NCBI GenBank assembly: GCA_021323655.1 | Contig: JAJPKO010000026.1 | Location: 1 to 64,000 of the forward strand | Source: Acidobacteriaceae bacterium | Lineage (GTDB): Bacteria > Acidobacteriota > Terriglobia > Terriglobales > Acidobacteriaceae | Reading direction: 5' to 3' | DNA: 64,000 bases | In this document: positions 51,970 to 60,062 of the stretch, piece after piece | Layout of the letters: each line of letters starts with the position of its first letter | How positions within the stretch are numbered: position 1 is the stretch's first letter | Made by a program: the position numbers and the translations under genes | The notes under the pieces: model-generated | Databases searched by the model: none | What the model saw: the letters and a program-made list of their open reading frames with translations, nothing else | What the model was told of the DNA's origin: nothing

Positions 51970-52851
51970 TTAACTTGCTCCCTTCAAAACGCCGCGCGTG
52001 GTGACGTAGCGCACCAATGCGACGGAGACAACGATCAATACGATGAGGACCAGTGCTCCTGCCCAGGCAAGGCGGTGCCACTCGTCATAAGGCGAAATGG
52101 CGTAGACGTAAATCTGGAGCGGCAGTGCGGCAATCGGTTCGTTTACGCTGGTACTCCAGAAGTTGTTGCCAAATGCAGTAAAGAGCAGCGGTGCTGTCTC
52201 ACCAGCCACACGGGCAAAGGCCAGCATGCAGCCGGTAATCACGCCAGGGGAGGCCGTTTTGAGTGTGATCGAAAGCACCGAGCGCCAGTTGGGAACACCC
52301 AGCCCGAGGGCCGCTTCGCGAATCGAGTTCGGAACCATCAGCAGCATCTCTTCGGTTGTGCGCGTAATGGTCGGGATCATCATGATACCGAGCGCTACTC
52401 CGCCGGAGAGCGCGGAGAAGTGCTTCTGCGGCAGGACAATCAGCGCATAGACGGAGATGCCCATCACGATGGACGGCACGCCGTTGAGCACGTCTGCGGT
52501 GAAGCGCACAAAATTTGCCAGCCTGCCGCCACGCCCGAACTCAGCCAGATAGATGCCGGCTGCTATTCCGAGCGGCACGCCGAGAAGGCTGCCCAGCCCG
52601 AGGAGCACAGCCGAGCCGACAATGGCGTTTGCCATGCCGCCGCCGCTCTCGCCGACTGGCCTGGGAATTTGAGTAAAGAAATTCAGATTCAGCGAGCTGG
52701 CGCCCTTGTAAATGAGATAGAGAAGAATGGCCACGAGCGGCGCCACTACGATAATCGTGCTGGCAACGGCCAACCCGCTTGCCAGATGGTTTGCGAGGAA
52801 GCGGCGCCAATGGTTGGCTTTTCCTGCTTTGTACTGGGTGTTCGCCATCAT
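51970..52851 (-). CDS. pstA: Phosphate ABC transporter permease PstA
   Basis: 293 residues from ATG 52851 (an ATG at 52848 is equally possible; an in-frame GTG further upstream would overlap pstC). Six helices, with ESGGGMANAIVGSAVLLGLGSLLGVPLGIAAGIYLAEFG and the EAA loop LMVPNSIREAALGLGVPNWRSVLSITLKTA. Pairs with PstC to form the phosphate channel. Starts two bases after the pstC stop. Confidence 0.95.
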   Translation of the reverse strand: MMANTQYKAGKANHWRRFLANHLASGLAVASTIIVVAPLVAILLYLIYKGASSLNLNFFTQIPRPVGESGGGMANAIVGSAVLLGLGSLLGVPLGIAAGIYLAEFGRGGRLANFVRFTADVLNGVPSIVMGISVYALIVLPQKHFSALSGGVALGIMMIPTITRTTEEMLLMVPNSIREAALGLGVPNWRSVLSITLKTASPGVITGCMLAFARVAGETAPLLFTAFGNNFWSTSVNEPIAALPLQIYVYAISPYDEWHRLAWAGALVLIVLIVVSVALVRYVTTRGVLKGAS

Positions 52852-52853
52852 GA

Positions 52854-53909
52854 CTAGACCACCCTCGCCGGAGCGCCACGCGTGACCGCCCATACCAGCA
52901 CACGGGCCAGGGCATTCACAATGATTGTGACAACAAAGAGGGCTAGGCCAATCTCGATGAGCGCGCTCAGGTAGAGATCGTCCGAGGCTTCACTGAACTC
53001 ATTCGCAATGACGCTGGACATGCTGTAGCCCAGCGACAGCAGCGATTTTACAATCTCAGGCCGGTTACCGATCACCATGGTGACAGCCATCGTCTCGCCG
53101 AGCGCGCGCCCGAGCCCGAGAATGATTGCGCCCACGATACCGATGCGGGCATTGCGCAGCACACCCATCCGGATCATTTCCCACCGGGTGGCGCCCAGGG
53201 CCAGCACCGCTTCACGCTGCGAATGCGGCACGGCGGTCATGACCTCGCGCGTCAACGATGAGATGATGGGCAGGATCATGATAGCGAGAATGACTCCGGC
53301 AGCCAGTATGCCAATGCCAAAGTTCGGCCCGGCGAAAAGGCCAGTCCATCCGAGCGCCTTCATCAGAAATGGGTTCACGTGCTCGCGCAGGATTGGCACC
53401 AGCACAAAGACGGCCCACAGACCGTAAACCACGCTGGGAATTGCCGCCAACAACTCAGTCAGGAAGGACAACGGGCCGCGCAGAAATTTGGGGCACATCT
53501 CCGTAAGAAAAACGGCCACGCCAACGGCCAGCGGAACTGCGATGACCAGTGCTACCAGCGAGGAGACCAACGTTCCGTAGATAAACGGCAGTGCGCCGAA
53601 GTCGCCCGAAACCGGGTCCCACGCACTCTTGAAGAAAAAGCTGAGGCCGAACTTGGAGATGGTAAGCTGCGAGCGCAGAATGAGCTGCCAGGCAATCAGC
53701 GCAACAATAAAGAAGACGCTCAACGCGCAAATGAACATCAGCCATTTGAAGGCACGGTCGCTCCAGGCCGAGTTGCCGCGTGAGAGCAAAAAGGAGCGGA
53801 CCGCCGACGGCGGCTGGTTCTCGTTTGCCGGAGCAGGGCTCTTCGATGCTGGATCTGAGGTTACAGGCAGACCGGACACACGAGGTTCCTGGACTTTAAG
53901 GTTCACCAC
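52854..53909 (-). CDS. pstC: Phosphate ABC transporter permease PstC
   Basis: 351 residues. Cytosolic Pro/Ser-rich N-terminus, then six helices; PstC-type features include FGALPFIYGTLVSSLVALVIAVPLAVGVAVFLTE, ELLAAIPSVVYGLWAVFVLVP and the EAA loop VPHSQREAVLALGATRWEMIRMGVLRNA. Starts at one of two adjacent GTG codons (53909 or 53906) without a clear ribosome site. 208 bp downstream of pstS, with a hairpin between. Confidence 0.95.
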   Translation of the reverse strand: MVNLKVQEPRVSGLPVTSDPASKSPAPANENQPPSAVRSFLLSRGNSAWSDRAFKWLMFICALSVFFIVALIAWQLILRSQLTISKFGLSFFFKSAWDPVSGDFGALPFIYGTLVSSLVALVIAVPLAVGVAVFLTEMCPKFLRGPLSFLTELLAAIPSVVYGLWAVFVLVPILREHVNPFLMKALGWTGLFAGPNFGIGILAAGVILAIMILPIISSLTREVMTAVPHSQREAVLALGATRWEMIRMGVLRNARIGIVGAIILGLGRALGETMAVTMVIGNRPEIVKSLLSLGYSMSSVIANEFSEASDDLYLSALIEIGLALFVVTIIVNALARVLVWAVTRGAPARVV

Positions 53910-54069
53910 AGAATACGCTAAACACTTTATTTGAATAGGATGTTAAACACCTTGAAAAATAAGAAGTAAATCTCAGATTAAAGGTGCAGGCGGCCGATTT
54001 CGCCGATGGCGTTATCGCGCAGGAAGGCCAATGGCTCGGCGGCGGAACGTTTGTATCGTTTGACAAGAG

Positions 54070-54097
54070 GGCCGTTTCCTTTTTACGAAAAACGGCC
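54070..54097 (-). promoter_or_regulatory. Hairpin between pstS and pstC
   Basis: Perfect 8-bp inverted repeat GGCCGTTT (54070-54077) / AAACGGCC (54090-54097) with a 12-base loop, 20 bases after the pstS stop. No T-run follows on the minus strand. A 3' stabilising or processing hairpin that lets pstS mRNA exceed pstCAB is the likely role, as in many binding-protein operons. Confidence 0.55.
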
Positions 54098-54117
54098 ACT
54101 CTGCCCATCTGCCTTAG

Positions 54118-55125
54118 CTACTTTAACTGCGCAATGGTGGCCTTTACCTTTGCCGCTACACTTTCGGGAAGCGGAGCATAGTAGAGGGCGCTCGTTTCGG
54201 ACTCGCCGTGTTCCAGCATCCAGTTCAGGAAGTCCTTGATGATTTTCCCGTTCTCCGGGTTTGGTGCCGGGGTCGGAATGAGCAGCCAGGTGAAGCTGGC
54301 GATGGGATAGGCATTTTTTCCGGGAGCATTGGTGATGGAGACCCGGTAATCCGCCGGCATCTGCTTTACGCTTGCAGCGGCTTCCGTCACGCCTTCAATG
54401 CTGGCCTTGACCCAGTTCCCGGCTGCGTTCTTCACATATCCGTAGGGGATTTTGTTCTGGAGCGCGTAGATCAGCTCAACGTAGCCGATAGCCCCTGGCA
54501 TCTGACGGACCAGTCCGGCGACGCCTTCATTTCCCTTGCCGCCGATCCCCTTGGGCCATGCTACGGCAGTGTTGCGGCCCACGGAGTTCTTCCAATCATT
54601 GCTGACCTTCGAGAGATAGTCGGTAAAGATGTATGTGGTTCCACTGCCATCGGAGCGGTGGGCCACGATGATGTCCGTGTTCGGCAGCTTTACGCCCGGA
54701 TTGTCTTTCGCAATGCGCGCATCGCTCCAGTTCGTGATTTTACCGAGGTAGATATCGGCCAGAACGTCCGGGGAAAACTTCAGTTCCGCACTGACTCCGG
54801 GAATGTTATAGACAGGCACAACCGCGCCCAGAACAGTGGGAATGTGGATGATTTTGACCTTCGATGCTTTGAGCTGCTCATCGCTCATCGGGCCGTCGCT
54901 CGCCCCGAAATCCACCGTTCCGCTGGTGACCTGGCGGATTCCGCCACCGCTGCCGATGGGCTGATAATTGATCTGGATTCCGGGATGCTGGGCGCTATAC
55001 TCGTTAAACCATTTTGAATAAATGGGATACGGAAAAGTGGCGCCAGCCCCGTTGATCTTCTGGGCATAACCTGCAACCGCTGAACACACGGCGAACACAG
55101 CAACTAATAACGTGCTTTTTTTCAC
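54118..55125 (-). CDS. pstS: Phosphate-binding periplasmic protein PstS
   Basis: 335 residues. Signal peptide (TLLVAVFAVCSAVAGYAQ), phosphate-site motifs INGAGATFPYPIYSKWF, GSGGGIRQVTSGTVDFGASDGPM and VAHRSDGSGTTYIFTDYLS. GTG start at 55125 with a strong AGGGGGGAG ribosome site. It delivers phosphate to PstCA. Located between phoR and pstC in the phosphate cluster. I could not find a convincing Pho box in the 103-bp upstream gap. Confidence 0.96.
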   Translation of the reverse strand: MKKSTLLVAVFAVCSAVAGYAQKINGAGATFPYPIYSKWFNEYSAQHPGIQINYQPIGSGGGIRQVTSGTVDFGASDGPMSDEQLKASKVKIIHIPTVLGAVVPVYNIPGVSAELKFSPDVLADIYLGKITNWSDARIAKDNPGVKLPNTDIIVAHRSDGSGTTYIFTDYLSKVSNDWKNSVGRNTAVAWPKGIGGKGNEGVAGLVRQMPGAIGYVELIYALQNKIPYGYVKNAAGNWVKASIEGVTEAAASVKQMPADYRVSITNAPGKNAYPIASFTWLLIPTPAPNPENGKIIKDFLNWMLEHGESETSALYYAPLPESVAAKVKATIAQLK

Positions 55126-55228
55126 AAACTCCCCCCTCTTTTGGGCAAGACTACAGATGATTTTTGCCGGGAATTGTTACAGGGGCTTTACGCGTGTGTG
55201 AATTGGTCGAGAAAGCGATTCTGCCGCT

Positions 55229-56653
55229 TTATTTCGTGATCATCTGCCCGGAAGGACCCGCGGGGACCGGTTTCTTTTCAGGAGCCAGTGGAAGAGTGAA
55301 GAAGAAAGTCACTCCGGAGCCGAGTTCGCTTTCAGCGCGGATGGTACCACCATGGGCGAGGATGATGTGTTTGACGATGGCCAGTCCCAGGCCGGTGCCG
55401 CCGGATTCGCGGGAGCGGGCCTTGTCTACGCGATAGAAGCGCTCGAAGATGCGGTCAAGGTGCTCAGAGGCGATTCCCGGACCAAAATCGCGGACGAAGA
55501 ATTCAACCTGGTTCGGCTCTTCCAGCAGGCGTGCGCCTACGACGATGCGCTTGCCGGATTTTGCGTATTTTACGGCGTTTTCAATGAGATTTCCGAAGAC
55601 TTGATTGAGCGCGTCAGGATCGGCCTGGATGTAGGCGTCCGTCGTTTCGGCGGCTTCAAGGACCACGTCGGAATCAAGTACGATTCCCGTCAGCGAGTCT
55701 ATGGCATCCTGAACCAGCGAAGAAGCGCGAATCGCCTGAAGCACAGGCTTGTAATCGCCTGACTCGACACTGGCAAGCGCGAGCAGGTCTTCCGTCAGGC
55801 GGTTCATGCGCGTTGCATTTTTCAGAATGATGGCGAGAAATTCGCGTGCCTGTGGAGACAGCTTCTCGCCACCATCCAACAGGGTTTCCACATAGCCGGA
55901 AATGGAAGTCAGCGGAGTGCGCAGCTCGTGCGAGACGTTGGCGATGAAGTCGCGGCGTGTCTTCTCTGCCCGCTCGATGCTGGTGACATCGTGCAGCACG
56001 GCAACTGCTCCGCCTTCCGGAGTGGGGGCAGCGTTGACTTCAAATATCTTTGCCGGAGCCACGCTCAGTGCCCTTCCGGTGAAATTCTGCCGCTGGCGCA
56101 AGGCGCCTTCCACGCAGGCGAGCACCTCAGGGTCGCGCAGCAGTTCCACCAGAGGGCGGCCTTCTCGAACAGTGCTGGAGCAGATGCGCTGCATGACACT
56201 GTTGGACCAGATGACCTGGCCCTGCGCGTTGACGGCCACGACGGCCTCCTGCATGCTGTCAAGGAGTGCAGTCAGCTCGCGCCGGCTGGATTCAAGCTCG
56301 CGAAAGCTCTGTTCCAGGCGGGTCGCGGTCATGTCCAGAGCGCGCGCCACTTCAGAGAGCTCGTCGAGATCTTCTTCCTGCAGGCGGGCGGCGAGGTCGC
56401 CAGCTGCGATGCGGTTGGCGAAGAGAACAATGCGATCGAGCCTCTGCGTCATGCGGCGCGCCAGCCAGGCGGCCAGTAAAATGGCCACGGCCAAGGCGAG
56501 CGCGGAGGCAAGGACCAGGTCAATGGCGCCGTGCGGCTGCTCATGGATGGTGCGCTCAAGAATCGGGCGCAGAGCGAGGTCAAAGATGGCCGTTCCGGCC
56601 AACAAGACCAACACAAACGAGAAAAGCAGCTTGGTAAATACTTTGCCCGTCAT
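55229..56653 (-). CDS. phoR: Phosphate sensor histidine kinase PhoR-type
   Basis: 474 residues: two membrane helices (LLFSFVLVLLAGTAIFDLAL; DLVLASALALAVAILLAAWLA) with a very short periplasmic loop, HAMP (FANRIAAGDLAARLQEED), PAS (LLDSMQEAVVAVNAQGQVIWSN), HisKA with RRDFIANVSHELRTPLTSI, and HATPase (NLIENAVKYAKSGKR, VRDFGPGIASEHLDRIFERFYRVD, GTGLGLAIVKHI). The small periplasmic part fits PhoR, which senses phosphate through PstSCAB-PhoU. It overlaps phoB by four bases. Confidence 0.92.
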   Translation of the reverse strand: MTGKVFTKLLFSFVLVLLAGTAIFDLALRPILERTIHEQPHGAIDLVLASALALAVAILLAAWLARRMTQRLDRIVLFANRIAAGDLAARLQEEDLDELSEVARALDMTATRLEQSFRELESSRRELTALLDSMQEAVVAVNAQGQVIWSNSVMQRICSSTVREGRPLVELLRDPEVLACVEGALRQRQNFTGRALSVAPAKIFEVNAAPTPEGGAVAVLHDVTSIERAEKTRRDFIANVSHELRTPLTSISGYVETLLDGGEKLSPQAREFLAIILKNATRMNRLTEDLLALASVESGDYKPVLQAIRASSLVQDAIDSLTGIVLDSDVVLEAAETTDAYIQADPDALNQVFGNLIENAVKYAKSGKRIVVGARLLEEPNQVEFFVRDFGPGIASEHLDRIFERFYRVDKARSRESGGTGLGLAIVKHIILAHGGTIRAESELGSGVTFFFTLPLAPEKKPVPAGPSGQMITK

Positions 56654-57351
56654 TGCACAGGCCGCGGAATCTCAAAGCGATATCCGGCACCGCGAACGGT
56701 CTTGAGATAGCGAGGATTTTCCGGGTCGGTTTCGATTTTCTCACGAATACGGCGCACGTAGACATCCACCGAGCGTGGCGTCACAAAGCGGGCATCGCCC
56801 CAGACCGCATCGAGCAGATGGTCGCGGCTGAAGACGCGTCCGGGATGGCGGGCAAGATAATCAAGCAGCCGAAACTCGGTGGCGGTGGTGGTGGCGAGTT
56901 CTCCGCGGACCTTGAGCTGCATGGCCCCGGCATCAATCAAAATATCTTCAAAGCTGATGACCGAAGGAGTGGATGGACGCTCAAAACGGCGCAGAACAGC
57001 TTTCACACGTGCCAGAAGTTCTCTTGGAGCAAAGGGCTTGGTGATGTAGTCGTCGGCACCGAGTTCGAGACCCAGAACGCGATCGTTTTCCGATGCGCGC
57101 GCGGTGAGGAAGATGATGGGAACGGTGCTCAACGCGGCGTGGTTGCGCAAGCGGCGGCAGAGGTCTAGGCCATCCCCACCGGGAACCATAATGTCGAGCA
57201 GGAACAACGACGGCGGCTGCCGTTCGGCATCGGCGATAACATTGGACGGGTTTGCGTAAACGCGGACACCAAATCCCGCAGCTTCCAGATGATGCTGTAC
57301 CAGGCGGGAGATATCTGCATCATCCTCAAGAACGAATATGGTCTGGCTCAA
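56650..57351 (-). CDS. phoB: Phosphate response regulator PhoB-type
   Basis: 233 residues, OmpR/PhoB family: receiver with acidic EDD at 9-11, phospho-acceptor Asp53 in LFLLDIMVPGGDGL and ITKPFAPRELLARVKAVLRR. The winged helix has TEFRLLDYLARHPGRVFSRDHLLDAVWG and VDVYVRRIREKIETDPENPRYLKTVRGAGYRF. The start is a TTG at 57351 with AAGGA seven to eight bases upstream. First gene of the cluster. Confidence 0.93.
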   Translation of the reverse strand: MSQTIFVLEDDADISRLVQHHLEAAGFGVRVYANPSNVIADAERQPPSLFLLDIMVPGGDGLDLCRRLRNHAALSTVPIIFLTARASENDRVLGLELGADDYITKPFAPRELLARVKAVLRRFERPSTPSVISFEDILIDAGAMQLKVRGELATTTATEFRLLDYLARHPGRVFSRDHLLDAVWGDARFVTPRSVDVYVRRIREKIETDPENPRYLKTVRGAGYRFEIPRPVQ

Positions 57352-57882
57352 GCTGGTTCCTTACCTCACTAGCTTCCCGCCTTCAGCTTACTCCATGTCT
57401 GCGAAGCGATTGCTAATGTTTTGTTAATTGAAGGATTGTCCGGTGGAGGGCGCCCCGTCCTTCGGTCGTAAAGTCTTCTTACCAAAGATGTTAGAAGATA
57501 CAGGAGATTCGCCTGGTGGCCTTCGTCTAGGAGTGCAGGAATATCAGGCAGAACCCCTACTTTGCTGATACAGTATCTTGCTAAAGAAGTTAGAGTGCTT
57601 TTGAGAGGAAAGCCGCCGCCTTCTTTCCTGCAAGACAGGTGTCGTAGCTCCTTATTGTTTATTTTATTGCAGCATTGTTTATTGCAGCAATTTTTCGGAA
57701 TGCTTTCCGGAAAATGGTCGTTATAACGAATTCTGCTGGATTCATTGCCACTGCTGGCTCTGTCCGGAAGGTATTTATCCATCGGCCAATGTATGCAGCC
57801 TGGGCGCGAATCTACACAATCCTTATTAATGCTATACTCTGGCAGCAACTCCCTTTGCATTAACTAGCTTTGGCCTCAGACA
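57352..57882. other. Intergenic region between phoB and receiver gene
   Basis: 531 bp, AT-rich. No supported gene: a 163-codon minus-strand frame (57369-57860) lacks recognisable domains or coding bias. It contains a 12-bp direct repeat TTTATTGCAGCA at 57663-57674 and 57678-57689 (15-bp period), which could be a two-site regulator target. Promoters for both flanking operons should be here. Confidence 0.45.
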
Positions 57883-58275
57883 ATGGAAATGAGCGCACAA
57901 TTCACGGTCCTTTGTGTGGATGATGAGGCCATCGGGCTACAGATCAGAAAGGCCCTCCTGGAACATGCCGGATACCACGTTCTGACGGCCCTGAGCGGAG
58001 AAGAGGGGCTTGTTCTGCTGGAAGGGCATGCCGTAGATGTGGTGCTTCTTGATTACCTGATGCCAGGGATGAATGGCGGCGAAGTGGCCGCCAGGATGCG
58101 CGCAATGCGACCGGGAATTCCTATCCTGCTGCATTCTGCCTGTGTGGACCTGCCTGCTGATATTCGTGATTTGGTGGACGATGTTCTGGCCAAGGGCGAA
58201 GGCCCGCATGCCCTGCTCCAGAGACTGCGCCAGATCCTGGAGGCAGCGAAACTGGCCGTGAAGAGGGAGATGTGA
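57883..58275 (+). CDS. Single-domain response regulator (receiver only)
   Basis: 130 residues, a CheY-like receiver with all catalytic residues: Asp13/Asp14 in CVDDEA, phospho-acceptor Asp57 in VVLLDYLMPGMNGGE, Ser85 in LLHSAC and Lys104 in VLAKGEGP. No output domain, so it must act by protein contact or in a phosphorelay. Its stop overlaps the GTG start of the kinase downstream (GTGA), making a coupled pair. Confidence 0.9.
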   Translation: MEMSAQFTVLCVDDEAIGLQIRKALLEHAGYHVLTALSGEEGLVLLEGHAVDVVLLDYLMPGMNGGEVAARMRAMRPGIPILLHSACVDLPADIRDLVDDVLAKGEGPHALLQRLRQILEAAKLAVKREM

Positions 58276-60038
58276 ACCTTCAGGAATTCCAGAGGGTCCT
58301 TCGGCAGGCCTTTTTTGTTCCCATCCTGGCACTTCTGGCGCTGGCCGGTGTTCTTTTGTGGCAGATTACCAGCGCCCAGAAAGCACAGCAATGGCTGGAC
58401 CACAGCGATGAGGTCAGCGCGGGAATCGCCGAACTCGAAGGACTGATTATGGATCAGGAGACGGGGCTGCGCGGTTATGAGCTGACGGGCGACGCTGCCA
58501 TGCTCGCTCCTTACAAGGCCGCCGTCCCGCTGATTGCCCGCCGTTTTGCATCGTTGCGGGAGATGGTTTCTGACAACCCGGCACAGGAAACAAACCTGTT
58601 GCACATCGAGAAACGGTATGATCAATGGCTTTCTTTTGCGGAAGGCCTGCTGGCCCGGCCTGACACGTTTTCTGATCGCGCTCTGAACCGCCACGGCGGC
58701 GATCTGATGTATGCCGTGCGGAGTTCGATTCGCCAGATGAGACAGGTGGAAGAGCGGCTGAGGCAAGGGCGGCTGGAACACTCGATTGTCCTGGAGCGGC
58801 GTGAAATTACGGTGCTGCTGGGCGGGGCGCTGCTGGTCGGGATTCTGCTGAGTCTTTTTTCGCTCTCGCGGCTGCAGAGGGTTTCAGATGTTTATCAGAA
58901 ATCACTGGGCGAGATCCACGAAGGCAGAGAGTGGCTGCGCACTACGTTGCGTTCGATTGGTGATGCGGTGATTGTGTGCGAGGCCGATGGTTCTGTGGAA
59001 TTCATGAACCCGGTGGCCGAGCAACTGACAGGGTGGCCAAAGGAAGAGGCAGCGGGCCATCCACTCAGCGAAGTATTTCGCATTGTGAATGAATTCACGA
59101 ATGAAGAAGCGGAAAATCCGGTGGAGAAGGTCCGGCGGCTCAACAAAGTGATTGCGTTGGCAAACCATACGGTCCTCATTGCCCGGAATGAATTGCGCCA
59201 CATTATTGATGACAGCGCTGCGCCGATCTTTGGAAAAGCAGGAGAACTTGCCGGGGTGGTGCTGGTCTTCCGCGATGTGACGGAGAAACGACGCGCCGAA
59301 GCGGCACTTACCGCCAGCGAAAAACTGGCAGTCGCGGGCCGGCTTGCGGCCAGCATCGCCCATGAGATCCATAATCCGCTGGACTCCATTGGAAACCTGC
59401 ATTATCTGCTGGCCGAGGAAACGGACCCGGTACGTCGCGCGGAGTATCTGAAACTGGCGCAGCAGGAGCTGGACCGTACGCTCCAGATCAGCCGCAGCCT
59501 TCTGAATCTTTACCGGGAGCCGAATGCTCCGGTACAGATAGACATTGCGGATCTGATTGGCAGTGTACTGCTGCTGTTGAAACGGAGACTTGATAACCAG
59601 AGCGTTTCCGTAGCGTATAGACCGGCGGATTTGGCAATAATTGAAGGCTTCCCCGCGGAGCTGCGGCAGGTGTTTACCAACCTGATCATCAATGCCGCCG
59701 AGGCCACCGGAGCACAGGGAAAAATTCAAATCAGCATACACGAAGCGCCCTCAGAAGAACTTCGCGGCTCCGGAGTGATCGTAGAAATACTCGATAGCGG
59801 CCCGGGCATACCGGCCGCGATTGCGCAGAAATTGTTCCAACCTTTCTTTACGACCAAAGGAAACCATGGCACCGGACTTGGACTGTGGATCAGCATGGGG
59901 ATTGTGCAGAAACATGGTGGCTCGATTCAGATAAGCAACAGCACCCATCCAGAATTGCACGGCGCGTGTGTGCGGGTCTTTTTGCCCACACGCACGCTGA
60001 TGACTTCTCTGTCGCGGACGACGGCGTATACAGGTTAA
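58272..60038 (+). CDS. CHASE3/PAS histidine kinase
   Basis: 588 residues: TM1 (FFVPILALLALAGVLLWQI), periplasmic CHASE3 domain (SAGIAELEGLIMDQETGLRGYELTGDAAMLAPYKAA), TM2 (EITVLLGGALLVGILLSLFSL), PAS (LRSIGDAVIVCEADGSVEFMNPVAEQLTGW), HisKA with AASIAHEIHNPLDSIGNL and HATPase (FTNLIINAAEATGAQG, ILDSGPGIP, FFTTKGNHGTGLGLWI). GTG start overlapping the receiver gene. Signal unknown; CHASE3 domains sense unidentified extracytoplasmic cues. Confidence 0.9.
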   Translation: MNLQEFQRVLRQAFFVPILALLALAGVLLWQITSAQKAQQWLDHSDEVSAGIAELEGLIMDQETGLRGYELTGDAAMLAPYKAAVPLIARRFASLREMVSDNPAQETNLLHIEKRYDQWLSFAEGLLARPDTFSDRALNRHGGDLMYAVRSSIRQMRQVEERLRQGRLEHSIVLERREITVLLGGALLVGILLSLFSLSRLQRVSDVYQKSLGEIHEGREWLRTTLRSIGDAVIVCEADGSVEFMNPVAEQLTGWPKEEAAGHPLSEVFRIVNEFTNEEAENPVEKVRRLNKVIALANHTVLIARNELRHIIDDSAAPIFGKAGELAGVVLVFRDVTEKRRAEAALTASEKLAVAGRLAASIAHEIHNPLDSIGNLHYLLAEETDPVRRAEYLKLAQQELDRTLQISRSLLNLYREPNAPVQIDIADLIGSVLLLLKRRLDNQSVSVAYRPADLAIIEGFPAELRQVFTNLIINAAEATGAQGKIQISIHEAPSEELRGSGVIVEILDSGPGIPAAIAQKLFQPFFTTKGNHGTGLGLWISMGIVQKHGGSIQISNSTHPELHGACVRVFLPTRTLMTSLSRTTAYTG

Positions 60039-60062
60039 AAGATCGGACGCGACCTACGCTTG

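Noticed and set aside
55126-55228. Pho box upstream of pstS
   Set aside because: Two CTGTA-type half sites exist, but their spacing (26 bases) does not match a Pho box.
57369-57860. 163-codon open frame on the minus strand
   Set aside because: No recognisable domain, no membrane or coding pattern, no ribosome site, and it overlaps the likely phoB promoter region.
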